DNA of 29,750 bases from JBBQVS01 sp038211295 (GTDB lineage Bacteria; Chloroflexota; Ktedonobacteria; Ktedonobacterales; Ktedonobacteraceae): the NCBI GenBank assembly GCA_038211295.1, contig JBBQVS010000049.1, positions 1 through 29,750 of the forward strand. The letters are read 5' to 3'. The translations under genes were made by a program, and so were the position numbers. Below, one piece after another: positions 15,528-23,941 of the stretch; position 1 is the first letter of the stretch; every line of letters starts with the position of its first letter. The notes under the pieces are model-generated. The model was not told the origin of the DNA and did not search any database. It saw only the letters and a list, made by a program, of their open reading frames with translations.

Positions 15528-16577
15528 CTAACGTTTCGCGTCTGCAACCTCACGTACTGAATTTTCGCCTGTTTCTTGCCCAGCTTGCCAGGCTCGATAC
15601 CAGCGCACACCTTCGGCAACGCCACGCGCGAGTGAGTAGTGTGGCACGTACCCAAGTTCACGGCGTGCTTTGTCAATCGAGAAACGTTGCTCTCCGCCTT
15701 GTAGCGTGATGCCGTAGGTGGTGAGTGGCGGGGGCGCGGCGTTGCGTCTGCCCATCGCCCGCCAGGCAAGCTCGGCTCCGCGACCTGCCGCGTAAAGCGG
15801 GACAAAGGGAACGTGCAACTTGAGACGTGGCACTTGTAGCTCGTCAGCTAGCGCGTGAAAGTACGCTTCCTGCGTTACATGCTCATCATTCGCAATCGTG
15901 TACGCTTCCCCGATAGCCTCGCTACCAGCATCGCCCGCTTTGATAAGTCCCTGCGCCACATCACGCACGTAGACAAGAGGCACAACATTTTTGCCAGTAC
16001 CAATCAGAAAGAACTTCCCCGATGCAATGCGACTCACGTATTTCGCGAAACTCGCGGTATCGCGTGGGCCGTAAATCCACCCCGGACGCACAATCACAAC
16101 GGGAACATTTTTGTCTTTGACCAGATTCGCCAGCAGCTTTTCGCCCGCAATCTTTGTGCGGCTATAGGGATTGTCTTCGGCCTGATAGGGGTACGCCTCC
16201 GTGACAGTGCCGTTCAGCGAATGACCATATACCGTGATAGAACTTGTGTGGATAATACGCTGTACATGAGCATCCAGCGCGGCATGAACAAGGTTCGCAA
16301 GCCCCTGCACATTGATCGCCCTGTACACATCTTCCGCACCCCAGGGGCCTGTTTTCGCGCCGACATTGTAGACACGCGCAATACCCCGAACCGCGCGTTT
16401 AAGTGACGCGACATTCGTTAAGTCTCCTTGCACAATCTCTACGTTCGATAGTGTACGTATGTAGCGTGTATCTTCGTTTGGCAGCACCATCGCGCGTACT
16501 TCATCGCCGCGCTCTACAAGCATGGCTATAAGATGTCCGCCAAGAAAACCAGCCGCTCCCGTTACCAGTACCTTCAC
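15528..16577 (-). CDS. NAD(P)-dependent epimerase/dehydratase (extended SDR)
   Basis: A 349-residue extended short-chain dehydrogenase. The Rossmann motif TGAAGFLGG (6-14) is at the N-terminus. The catalytic set is Ser113 (HTSSITVYG region), Tyr138 and Lys142 (NPYSRTKIAGEK). RPGWIYGPRD and PLVYVRDVAQGL are typical of the 3beta-HSD/dihydroflavonol-reductase-like branch of the superfamily. The real start is GTG 16577, giving MKVLVTGAAG, with GGGAG 6 nt upstream; the frame's earlier GTG at 16592 lies upstream of and in the ribosome-binding sequence. Nucleotide-sugar or steroid/terpenoid substrates are both possible. The neighbouring glycosyltransferase makes sugar chemistry plausible, but they are convergent, not one operon. 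Confidence 0.88.
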   Translation of the reverse strand: MKVLVTGAAGFLGGHLIAMLVERGDEVRAMVLPNEDTRYIRTLSNVEIVQGDLTNVASLKRAVRGIARVYNVGAKTGPWGAEDVYRAINVQGLANLVHAALDAHVQRIIHTSSITVYGHSLNGTVTEAYPYQAEDNPYSRTKIAGEKLLANLVKDKNVPVVIVRPGWIYGPRDTASFAKYVSRIASGKFFLIGTGKNVVPLVYVRDVAQGLIKAGDAGSEAIGEAYTIANDEHVTQEAYFHALADELQVPRLKLHVPFVPLYAAGRGAELAWRAMGRRNAAPPPLTTYGITLQGGEQRFSIDKARRELGYVPHYSLARGVAEGVRWYRAWQAGQETGENSVREVADAKR

Positions 16578-16773
16578 GTTTTTCTCCCTCACTGTTTTTC
16601 TCTTCTTTTAGAGAAGATTTTTGCACGAGCCAACAGCATCTCTCTAAGGCGAGTATACGCACGTCGCCAAATATTCTAATAAACCGTCGTTAGTCACGAA
16701 CTAGCGTATGCAGTACAATTGCCCCTTCTCGCGTGTATAGTAGGGGGCATGGCGTGGGCAAGCCGTATCCTAT
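16578..16773. other. Intergenic stretch between MFS gene end and epimerase start
   Basis: About 195 bp with no ORF, no clear hairpin terminator for the MFS gene and no strong promoter for the epimerase. I see nothing specific in it. Confidence 0.4.
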
Positions 16774-18018
16774 TTATAGAGCCGTTAGCTTCTTGCCAAC
16801 TTTCCGTAGCGCGTAAGCATAAAGCAGCAGCACGGGCGACAGAAGAATGCTGACGCTCACCATCGCGGCTCGCAGAGAAAAGACTGTGCCAATATAGCCA
16901 ACGGGCGGGCCGCCTACAATTTGACCGAACGCGTTCATCTGGCCCACCATCGAGAAGACGGTAGCACGAACCTTCGCATCGATATTTTGCGCGAGCCATG
17001 TTGTCCAGACTGGCTTAACAGAACTCTGCACAACACCATACCCAAGAAACGCGGCAACAGCAACAAAGAAGTTGCCTGCAAACGCGAACGTCAGAACTGC
17101 GGCGATCAGTAGCACGTTTGAGGCGAAGAGCACGGCAACCATCTGCCATTGATTGGTCATGCTAACACGGCGACGCACAAGCTCGGTAGTCGCGAGGCTT
17201 AGCAGTGAACCGATGATACTGAAAATGGCGAACCAGACAACGAACTTGAGGTTACCAAGCACGGGAAACGTAAAGTTCGTGAGGAGATGCGCCGTTGAAA
17301 GTCTATCCCAGCCCTCGCTCGATAGGCCATATATCAGCTCAATACACACAACAATGAGGATAACAGTTCGCATTCGCACAATGTGTAGCCCACTACGAAA
17401 CGTCTGAGCCATTGTTCTCCATGACTCCTGCTGACCTTGCTGGGCCTGACGAAAGCCATTTTCAGGCATAAAGAAGAGCAAAGACGCTCCCAATAGTATC
17501 ATGAACGCACCACCAAGCACAATCGGCAGGTTAAGGCGAACACTCGCAAGCCCCACACTCGCAAGTGTACCGACAAAGCCGCCTACCTGCGAAACCTGAG
17601 TGGCGCGTATAAATGCTTGCCCGACCTTCTCTTCGCCAATCTCGTCGGTAATCCACGCCTGTTCCGCGCCATCGGTACAGGTCGCGCCAAAACCCCACAA
17701 AATCTGCGCGAAAAGAATAACAGCGAAATTGGGGAAAGAGCCTTCGAGCATAAAGCCTGCACCAATAGCAAGCACGCCAATCACAACAGCCATTCGACGA
17801 CTATAGGTGTCCGCGAGTATACCCGTAGGTATCTGGCACACAAAGCAGGTCGTCTCAAGGACAGTGCCAACGAGGACGAGTTGAAGGGGATTGAGTTTCG
17901 CAATCTCTATCTGATAGATAAGATTGACGGTAAAAATGGTAGACAAAAAGAGAGAGCTTGCACCTGAATACAAAAGGTACAAGGTGAACGCACTGAGGAT
18001 GCTTCGTGTAAAACGCAT
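16774..18018 (-). CDS. Major facilitator superfamily transporter
   Basis: A 414-residue, roughly 12-helix secondary transporter. MFS motif A is seen between helices 2 and 3 as GILADTYSRR (66-75). The long central cytoplasmic loop (about 205-230) contains QAQQGQQESWRTMAQTFRSGL. A glutamine/acid-containing segment FGATCTDGAEQAWITDEIG (about 115-133) is typical of a subgroup of efflux-like MFS proteins (including tetracycline-type and DHA relatives) found widely in Chloroflexota, Actinobacteria and Firmicutes. Export of a drug or metabolite is likely but the substrate is unknown. The ATG has AGGAGA 8-9 nt upstream. It is monocistronic. Confidence 0.88.
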   Translation of the reverse strand: MRFTRSILSAFTLYLLYSGASSLFLSTIFTVNLIYQIEIAKLNPLQLVLVGTVLETTCFVCQIPTGILADTYSRRMAVVIGVLAIGAGFMLEGSFPNFAVILFAQILWGFGATCTDGAEQAWITDEIGEEKVGQAFIRATQVSQVGGFVGTLASVGLASVRLNLPIVLGGAFMILLGASLLFFMPENGFRQAQQGQQESWRTMAQTFRSGLHIVRMRTVILIVVCIELIYGLSSEGWDRLSTAHLLTNFTFPVLGNLKFVVWFAIFSIIGSLLSLATTELVRRRVSMTNQWQMVAVLFASNVLLIAAVLTFAFAGNFFVAVAAFLGYGVVQSSVKPVWTTWLAQNIDAKVRATVFSMVGQMNAFGQIVGGPPVGYIGTVFSLRAAMVSVSILLSPVLLLYAYALRKVGKKLTAL

Positions 18019-18395
18019 CGGTTATCATCTCCTGAAAAATACAACGTTGCGTCAGCGCATATTACAGCCTGACCGCGAAACAGTACGCATAGAGCTTGAT
18101 AACCTGTTGTCATTTTGGCACCCCCTTTCTTTTTCTACTCTTGCCGATGGGTTTTCGGCAACGCTAATGAATATGATAGCAATACAGTAAGAATACCATA
18201 GAATTTTCCATTTTGGAAGAGGGAAACAGGCACATCGTACCATTGCCTCAAACCGTTCCGTGTTGACGAACACATACAATGGAGGGTACACTGTGCGTGT
18301 GCTTGGCAACATCTCAGGCTCCTCAAAAGAAGCAAAAGTTTTTTGCGCTATGTCCATTTTTTAGTGCGTGGTATAGTAGATAAGAGGAACTTTGT
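18019..18395. other. 377-bp divergent intergenic region MFS / Pr6Pr
   Basis: No ORF here is convincing. A 7-bp perfect hairpin (18141-18147 with 18155-18161) lies in the presumed leader of the MFS gene. TTGACG occurs at about 18262 but without a -10 at normal spacing. TATAGT (18372-18377) is the likely rightward -10 for the Pr6Pr gene, though no good -35 is seen. AGAGGA precedes the Pr6Pr ATG by 7 nt. The length suggests regulation of one of the flanking genes. Confidence 0.35.
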
Positions 18396-19043
18396 ATGCG
18401 TGTTACACAAAGAACGGTGCTGATTGTGGCGCGGCTCTTTTTCGGTATACTCACTCTGGCAGCCATCATTACTCAGCTCACTATTCAAATTCGGAATGGT
18501 TTCAGCGTAGTAAACTTCTTCAGCTACTTTACTAACCTGTCGAATATTTTTGCGCCTATCGTGCTGATTATCGCGGCACTCTATTTGATACAACGGCGCG
18601 AACCAACCGTTGCCGACGACATTGTTCGGGGAACGTCAGTGGTTTGTATGGCACTGGTGGGTATTGTCTTCGCGATTTTGCTACGGGACGAAGACCTGGG
18701 TTCGCTCTTGCCCTGGGTAAATACCGTTCTACACTACGTTATGCCGATTGTGGTAGTAGCCGATTGGCTCTATCAGCCCCCGAAGTCAAAACTCCTCATC
18801 TCGCAAATATGGGTATGGCTCATCTTTCCATTGCTGTACCTGATATACTCTCTGATACGTGGCTCTCTTGTAGGCTTCTATGCCTATCCGTTCATCAATC
18901 CCGGTAAAGTCGGCGGTTATGGTATCGTCGCGCTCTATTGCGTAGTTATTCTGCTGGTCTTCTTGCTCACCAGTTGGATACTTATGATGCTCGGCAATCG
19001 GTTGAAACGGCACGTAGTATGGTTTCTTCTTTCCGTCCGCTAA
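18396..19043 (+). CDS. Pr6Pr family membrane protein (FAR-17a/AIG1-like)
   Basis: A 215-residue protein with six hydrophobic segments. Family signatures are clear: FFSYFTNLSNIFA after helix 1 (41-53), LHYVMPIVVVADWL (about 111-124) and a loop with YAYPFINP (about 162-169). The conserved Thr/Asn motif and His correspond to catalytic positions of the eukaryotic AIG1/ADTRP relatives, which hydrolyse fatty acid esters of hydroxy fatty acids within the membrane. Whether the bacterial Pr6Pr proteins do so is not established. The ATG is preceded by AGAGGA at 7 nt. It lies 61 bp before the ThuA-like gene in the same direction with a stem-loop between, so cotranscription may be partial. Confidence 0.85.
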   Translation: MRVTQRTVLIVARLFFGILTLAAIITQLTIQIRNGFSVVNFFSYFTNLSNIFAPIVLIIAALYLIQRREPTVADDIVRGTSVVCMALVGIVFAILLRDEDLGSLLPWVNTVLHYVMPIVVVADWLYQPPKSKLLISQIWVWLIFPLLYLIYSLIRGSLVGFYAYPFINPGKVGGYGIVALYCVVILLVFLLTSWILMMLGNRLKRHVVWFLLSVR

Positions 19044-19044
19044 A

Positions 19045-19073
19045 GTGTTAAGTGATGCGATACGGCTTAACAC
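19045..19073 (+). terminator. Stem-loop between Pr6Pr and thuA-like genes
   Basis: A perfect 8-bp stem (19045-19052 with 19066-19073) and 13-nt loop directly follow the Pr6Pr stop codon. Only a short pyrimidine run comes after it, so it is either a weak terminator or an mRNA-processing/attenuation element before the next gene. Confidence 0.5.
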
Positions 19074-19104
19074 GTTCCCTTCGTAAAAAGAAAGGATATC
19101 TCTC

Positions 19105-19836
19105 TTGGCTTCGACACTTCGCGTCACTGTATGGAACGAGTACCGCCACGAACAGACCGATCAGGACGTTGCGGCGATCTATCCCAACGGCATTCATACC
19201 ACGCTTGCTGGCCCTCTCACAAAGGCGGGTTTCGCAGTGCAGACCGCCACGCTTGACGAACCCGAACACGGCCTCACAGCGTCCGTATTGGACGCAACCG
19301 ACGTGCTGATCTGGTGGGGACACATGGCACACGGGGAAGTACAGGACGCGGTTGTAGACCGTGTGCAACAACGGGTACTGGACGGAATGGGGTTGATTGT
19401 CCTGCACTCTGGTCACTTCTCGAAGATATTTAAGCGACTGATGGGAACAAGCTGTGACCTCAAATGGCGCGAGAGCAACGATCATGAGCGGCTCTGGATT
19501 GTCGCGCCGGGACACCCAATCGCGGAAGGACTAGACGAATATATCGACCTGGTACAGGAAGAGATGTATGGTGAACATTTCGATGTGCCGCCCCCCGAAA
19601 CACTGGTGTTTGTAAGCTGGTTTAGCGGCGGGGAAATTTTCCGCAGTGGGGCCTGTTACACGCGTGGGCGCGGCAAGATTTTCTACTTTCGCCCTGGTCA
19701 CGAAAGACATCCAACCTACCACAATTCCGATATACAGCGCGTCATTGCCAACGCGGTGCGCTGGGCCGCGCCAACACAGGGCGTAGCACGCGTCTTTGGG
19801 AACACACCCGCGCTGGAAAATAACGCGAGCTTGTGA
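19105..19836 (+). CDS. ThuA-like (trehalose utilization) protein
   Basis: A 243-residue protein of the ThuA domain family, a class I glutamine-amidotransferase-like fold. It opens with LRVTVWNEYRHE and NGIHTTLAGPL, hallmark segments of bacterial ThuA. It also carries VLIWWGHMAHGEV, GLIVLHSGHFSKIFKRLMG and, near the end, FYFRPGHERHPTYH. In rhizobia ThuA/ThuB are tied to 3-keto-trehalose catabolism, but here no thuB or sugar ABC genes are adjacent, so the sugar-related role is only a family inference. It starts at TTG 19105, with AAAGGA about 9 nt upstream. No cysteine nucleophile typical of amidotransferases is obvious. It is 72 bp before the aldehyde dehydrogenase gene. Confidence 0.88.
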   Translation: MASTLRVTVWNEYRHEQTDQDVAAIYPNGIHTTLAGPLTKAGFAVQTATLDEPEHGLTASVLDATDVLIWWGHMAHGEVQDAVVDRVQQRVLDGMGLIVLHSGHFSKIFKRLMGTSCDLKWRESNDHERLWIVAPGHPIAEGLDEYIDLVQEEMYGEHFDVPPPETLVFVSWFSGGEIFRSGACYTRGRGKIFYFRPGHERHPTYHNSDIQRVIANAVRWAAPTQGVARVFGNTPALENNASL

Positions 19837-19908
19837 TGGTGTCTGTTCGCGTGGTACGTTTCTAGAACAAAGAGGCTTTTCAATAGTAGTATACTTCGTG
19901 GAGGTTTT

Positions 19909-21654
19909 ATGTCTGTTAGTACACGTCAGGGTGCGCCACAGTTTCCCACTGTCGCGGGAAGTATTCCGCCTTCAACATGTGAGACGATGGATGCTGTAAT
20001 ACAGGAAGTGCAAGACCACAAAAACGCGTGGGTTGCTTTTACCGTGCGCGAACGCGTCGCGTTGATTGACGAACTCATCAGAGACTTTTTCGCGCTTAGC
20101 CAACGCTGGGTAAGCATCAGTCAAAGCGTCAAAGGCATAACCGAGATCGCCCCCGGCGAAGATTGGTTAGCAGGCGTACTGCCTGTTCTCAAAAACTTAC
20201 GGCAGCTCCGCCAGTCGCTACTGGATATCGAGACAAGTGGGCATCCTAAAATCCCCGGTGAGGTGAAAACGCTCCCCAACGGCCAGGTTGTCGCGCCCGT
20301 GTTTCCTCTGACTCCCTATGACCGTATTTTCTTTACGGGCGTCACCGCCGAAATCTGGATGGAGCCGGGAGTTACTGCCGAGGAACTTCCCCGCACGCAG
20401 GCGACTATGTATGGCGATACGAAACACGATGGCAAGGTCGCGCTTGTGCTGGGTGCCGGGAACGTGCCAAGCATTGGGCCAATGGATATCTTCTATAAAC
20501 TTTTTGTCGAAGATCAGGTTGCTGTCATCAAGATGAATCCAGTCAATGCGTATACTGGCCCGCTTATCGAGGAGGCTTTCCGTGCGCTAATAGAGAAGGG
20601 CTTTCTGCGCGTCGTTTATGGTGGCGCGGTTGAAGGCGCGTATCTATGCAATCACGCGGGTATCGACGAAATACATATCACCGGCTCTGATAAAACGTTC
20701 GACGCAATTGTCTTCGGTACGGGTGCCGAGGGCGCGAAACGTAAAGCGCAGAACACGCCTACGCTCACAAAACGTATCACAGGCGAACTTGGCAACGTCA
20801 GTCCCGTGATTGTCGTGCCTGGCCCCTGGAGTAGCGGCGACCTTGCGTTTCAGGCAGAACACATTGTCTCGATGCTGACAAACAACGCTGGTTTCAACTG
20901 CAACGCGACACGCGTTATCATCAATCATGAGGCATGGGCGAAGCGCAGTAATCTGCTTGAGAAGATACACACGACACTGCAAAAGGTGCCGACGCGTGTC
21001 TCATATTATCCGGGGGCGCAGGATCGCCAGAAGATGTTTATCACGCAGCATCCAGACGCGGAACAGATCGGTTCAGCGAACGAGCGCGAGTTGCCCTGGA
21101 CGTTTGTCACCGACGTGGACGCCCACAATACCGACGACGTGTGCTTCACAACCGAGGCGTTTTGTGGATTGTTCGCGGAAACGCCGCTTGAAGCCGCGTC
21201 GGTGGTGGAATACATAGACAAGGCGGTTGTGTTCGCCAACGAGAACCTGTGGGGAACGTTAAGCGCGACGATTCTGGTACATCCTACGTCGCTGAAAGAA
21301 CCGTTGATCGCGGCGGCGGTAGAACGCGCAATCGCCAATCTGCGCTATGGCTCAATCGGCCTCAACTATTGGGGCGGGACGAGCTTCGCGCTCTGCTCGA
21401 CCACCTGGGGCGCGTTCCCCGGTCATCCTCTCAATGATATCCAATCAGGCAACGGCGTGGTACACAACACGCTGATGTTCTCACGTCCACAGAAGACGGT
21501 GTTACGCGCACCGTTCCGCACCTGGCCCACACCGCCCTGGTTCGCGAAACGGGCTAAGACCGCAGCTAAAGTGTTCCCGATGATCGTTGACCTTGAGGCC
21601 AATCCCTCGCTCTGGAAAGTGCCAGGCATCCTGTTTACCGCCCTCAAGGGGTAA
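19909..21654 (+). CDS. Divergent aldehyde dehydrogenase family protein
   Basis: A 581-residue protein of the ALDH superfamily, longer than the usual ~480-500. Key residues are present: the general-base Glu293 in ITGELGNVSP and the catalytic Cys331 in NNAGFNCNATR, 38 residues apart (canonical spacing is about 34-36). The cofactor-binding region has KVALVLGAGNVPSIG (176-190) and VIKMNPVN (206-213), where most ALDHs have WKPSE/HKPAE. HITGSDKTFDAIVFG (256-270) replaces the TGS-x-x-xG motif. About 70-80 extra residues lie between Ser71 and Lys176 and at the C-terminus (Arg/Lys/Pro-rich, 540-575). Substrate unknown; the enzyme may belong to a coenzyme-A-independent branch of its own. GGAGG lies about 4 nt before the ATG. 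The gene ends at a strong hairpin. Confidence 0.85.
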   Translation: MSVSTRQGAPQFPTVAGSIPPSTCETMDAVIQEVQDHKNAWVAFTVRERVALIDELIRDFFALSQRWVSISQSVKGITEIAPGEDWLAGVLPVLKNLRQLRQSLLDIETSGHPKIPGEVKTLPNGQVVAPVFPLTPYDRIFFTGVTAEIWMEPGVTAEELPRTQATMYGDTKHDGKVALVLGAGNVPSIGPMDIFYKLFVEDQVAVIKMNPVNAYTGPLIEEAFRALIEKGFLRVVYGGAVEGAYLCNHAGIDEIHITGSDKTFDAIVFGTGAEGAKRKAQNTPTLTKRITGELGNVSPVIVVPGPWSSGDLAFQAEHIVSMLTNNAGFNCNATRVIINHEAWAKRSNLLEKIHTTLQKVPTRVSYYPGAQDRQKMFITQHPDAEQIGSANERELPWTFVTDVDAHNTDDVCFTTEAFCGLFAETPLEAASVVEYIDKAVVFANENLWGTLSATILVHPTSLKEPLIAAAVERAIANLRYGSIGLNYWGGTSFALCSTTWGAFPGHPLNDIQSGNGVVHNTLMFSRPQKTVLRAPFRTWPTPPWFAKRAKTAAKVFPMIVDLEANPSLWKVPGILFTALKG

Positions 21655-21665
21655 GTGTGCAGCAA

Positions 21666-21698
21666 AGAGAGGCGTACACAACGTATGTATGCCTCTCT
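21666..21698 (+). terminator. 13-bp stem terminator after the aldehyde dehydrogenase gene
   Basis: Arms 21666-21678 and 21686-21698 pair over 13 bp with one G.U, closing a 7-nt loop. The sequence CCGTTTTG follows, giving a short T-run in the plus direction. It lies between the convergent ALDH and rtcB genes and may serve both. Confidence 0.8.
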
Positions 21699-21722
21699 CC
21701 GTTTTGCGACACTAGCGCAACA

Positions 21723-23186
21723 TTAGCCCTTCACGACAATCATCGGTTTGAGTCGCGCGACAAGCGTTGCCAGGCCCGCGTTGTGTACGACGTTAACAAC
21801 TTGTTGCGCGTCTTTGTACGCCTGCGGTGCCTCCTCCGGTAATAAATTTTTGCTATGCACGCGCACGGTTACACCCCGCGCATCTAACAGGCTTAGCAGG
21901 TCTTTGCTGGTGATGGATCGTTTCGCGGCGGTACGGCTCTGGCGACGACCCGCGCCATGACAGCACGAGCCGAAACTCTGCTCCATCGCGCCTTGTGACC
22001 CCACCAGCACAAACGAGTAACGCCCCATATCGCCCGGAATAAGCACAGGTTGCCCTACTGCCTGGTACTTTTCGGGCAACTCAGGGTGGTTCGCGGGAAA
22101 CGCACGCGTCGCCCCTTTGCGATGCACACAGACACGCTGCATCTCACCATCGATCAGGTACTCCTCCATTTTCGCGATATTGTGGCATACATCGTACACC
22201 ATCGGCATCTCTTTGGGCCGCGCTTTACGTCCAAACACGGTTGCGAACGCCTGCCGAATACCGTGCATCAATAACTGCCGATTCGCCCACGCGAAATTCG
22301 CCCCGCACGCCATCGCGGAAAGATATGCCTTCCCCATATCCGACTGCAACGGCAGACAGGCAAGCTGACGATCTACTAGCGTGAAGCCGTAATCTTTTTG
22401 CTTGGCCTCGGCTATTTCGATGTAGTCCTCGGCGATCTGATGCCCAAAGCCGCGACTCCCACAATGCAGGCTCACAACAACCTGTCCAAGCTGCCCGATG
22501 CCCAGTGCCTGTGCAGCTTCCGCGTCGTAGATGTGTTCGACATACTGCACTTCCGCGAAGTGATTCCCCGACCCCAGGCTTCCGAGTTGCTTGCTGCCAC
22601 GCAGAATCGCGTTTTTCATCACCGTGTCGGGTTCCGCACCCGCCAGGCACCCGCGTTCTTCAGTGACTTCGAGGTCGTCCGCGACACCGTAGCCTTCCTC
22701 GATTGCCCAGGCCGCCCCACGCGTCATAACGGCCCGCATATCGCTCAGTGATAGCAACCGCATACCCGCGCCACCAACGCCCGATGGCAGGTTGTTGAAT
22801 AGCTCGTCCGCGAGCCTATCGACCTTGCCGCGCACCTGATCGCGCAACAGGTCGGTTGCGAGCAAGCGCACACCACAATTGATATCGAAACCGATACCTC
22901 CCGGCGAGACCACACCGTAATCGGCATGAGTCGCGGCAACACCACCAACGGGAAAGCCGTAGCCCCAGTGAATATCAGGCATCGCCAACGAATGCCCGAC
23001 GATGCCGGGGAGCGTCGCGACATTCGCCACCTGTTGGAGCGCGTTGTCGCTCAACATCTGCTCCAGCAGTTCATCGTCGGCGTAGACCATCCCCGGCACG
23101 CGCATCTCTTCGTTGTACCGTTGCGGAATACGCCAACGATTGGCATCTATACGCTCAAGAGGTATCTTTTCCTTTGAATTAGCCAT
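21723..23186 (-). CDS. rtcB: RNA-splicing ligase RtcB (3'-phosphate / 5'-OH RNA ligase)
   Basis: A GTP- and Mn2+-dependent ligase joining RNA 3'-phosphate or 2',3'-cyclic phosphate to 5'-OH, used in tRNA repair/splicing. The 487-residue protein has all metal ligands and the guanylylated His: Asp101 and Cys104 (GFDINCG), His209 (GSGNHF), His241 (LHCGSRG), His335 (DVCHN) and His410 (CCHGAGRRQSR). The spacing matches Pyrococcus RtcB. No intein interrupts it. The frame is open upstream to 23426, but the additional 80 residues look non-coding. ATG 23186 has a GAAAGAGA-type Shine-Dalgarno about 10 nt upstream; ATG 23207 is the alternative. Archease, its activating partner, is encoded 199 bp upstream on the same strand. 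Confidence 0.95.
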   Translation of the reverse strand: MANSKEKIPLERIDANRWRIPQRYNEEMRVPGMVYADDELLEQMLSDNALQQVANVATLPGIVGHSLAMPDIHWGYGFPVGGVAATHADYGVVSPGGIGFDINCGVRLLATDLLRDQVRGKVDRLADELFNNLPSGVGGAGMRLLSLSDMRAVMTRGAAWAIEEGYGVADDLEVTEERGCLAGAEPDTVMKNAILRGSKQLGSLGSGNHFAEVQYVEHIYDAEAAQALGIGQLGQVVVSLHCGSRGFGHQIAEDYIEIAEAKQKDYGFTLVDRQLACLPLQSDMGKAYLSAMACGANFAWANRQLLMHGIRQAFATVFGRKARPKEMPMVYDVCHNIAKMEEYLIDGEMQRVCVHRKGATRAFPANHPELPEKYQAVGQPVLIPGDMGRYSFVLVGSQGAMEQSFGSCCHGAGRRQSRTAAKRSITSKDLLSLLDARGVTVRVHSKNLLPEEAPQAYKDAQQVVNVVHNAGLATLVARLKPMIVVKG

Positions 23187-23385
23187 ACAGTTTTGTATCT
23201 CTTTCATCACACTTCGGTATAATACTTTTTCACCGAGTACATGTTTTTGGACGCAAAATGCCCTCGCTAGCGAAATTCTCTGTAGAAGTGCAGGTACACA
23301 TAGCCACACGTAGCAAAAAGCGTGGTTGCGTATGGCATGATGCGCCACCAAAGCGACTGTATTCATGTGAACTTCGCGAAAACGC
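23187..23385 (-). other. 199-bp spacer between archease and rtcB genes
   Basis: A likely promoter -10 (TATTAT or TTATAC, about 23216-23223, minus strand) sits close to the rtcB start, with no clear -35. A short imperfect stem occurs at about 23302-23323 (CCACAC with GCGTGG, one G.U). The archease stop is at 23386. I see no tRNA or other RNA gene, although the spacer is long for an operon of two partner genes. Confidence 0.35.
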
Positions 23386-23811
23386 TTAGATATCGAAGAT
23401 GATACGAGCCGTGTAACCTGTTCCAAGTGCGTTGATGGCGGCTTCGTGCCATGTGACGGCCTTGATTGCGCTACTCAACTCGTGATGCTGCGAATCGTAC
23501 GCTTCGCCGTAAGCAGAGGCGGTCAGGTGCGTCTCCGTGAGTGACTCGATCTTAAATTCATGAAAGAGCAGATACTCCGTATCGAACAGGAGAATTAGCC
23601 CGTTCAGCCACGCAATAAGCAGGGAAACAGTGTCATGCCCTGTAACGGTGATTGCGCGGGTCGTAACATGCTGCACCTGTTCGGGCGCGACCATCAGGCT
23701 TTCCATGCCTTGCGCGGCATGAATAAACAGCTCTGCCAACGTTGCGCCATAAACGGTGATGCCAATGTCTGCGGTATGATCGAACACTTCATAGGGTACG
23801 GGACGTACCAT
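23386..23811 (-). CDS. Archease (RtcB-activating protein)
   Basis: A small 141-residue archease that accelerates RtcB guanylylation, broadens its nucleotide use and restores multiple turnover. The diagnostic DHTADIG lies at 11-17, the middle holds SLLIAWLNGLILLFDTEYLL, and the C-terminus has the conserved IKAVTWH segment and ends in ARIIFDI, carrying the metal-binding acidic residues. Length is normal for the family. No Shine-Dalgarno precedes the ATG: TAGTATAGCATA lies directly upstream, so a leaderless transcript is possible. The gene precedes rtcB on the same strand, separated by 199 bp, and lies 130 bp after the metallophosphoesterase gene. Confidence 0.93.
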   Translation of the reverse strand: MVRPVPYEVFDHTADIGITVYGATLAELFIHAAQGMESLMVAPEQVQHVTTRAITVTGHDTVSLLIAWLNGLILLFDTEYLLFHEFKIESLTETHLTASAYGEAYDSQHHELSSAIKAVTWHEAAINALGTGYTARIIFDI

Positions 23812-23941
23812 TATGCTATACTAAACAGCGAGAATCCAGCGTGTTGTGAGGTACAGTGCTGATAGGGGTACATGGTGTGACCCTCGCTTTCTTGTTTGTA
23901 GTAGAAACAGTAGTACACTGACAATAATACTTGCTGCTTTG
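23812..23941 (-). promoter_or_regulatory. 130-bp region upstream of archease
   Basis: The minus strand carries TTGTCA (about 23923-23918) followed after about 17-18 nt by CTACAA/TACAAA, a modest promoter candidate. A second -10-like TAGTAT sits only 6 nt before the archease ATG. No terminator hairpin for the phosphoesterase gene is evident, so read-through is possible. Confidence 0.3.

Noticed and set aside
21723..23186. Intein in RtcB
   Set aside because: RtcB is a frequent intein host, but all motifs are at native spacing and the length is normal.
23187..23426. 80-residue N-terminal extension of RtcB
   Set aside because: The extension overlaps the archease 3' end, has no homology to RtcB N-termini, and a good start with a Shine-Dalgarno lies at 23186.
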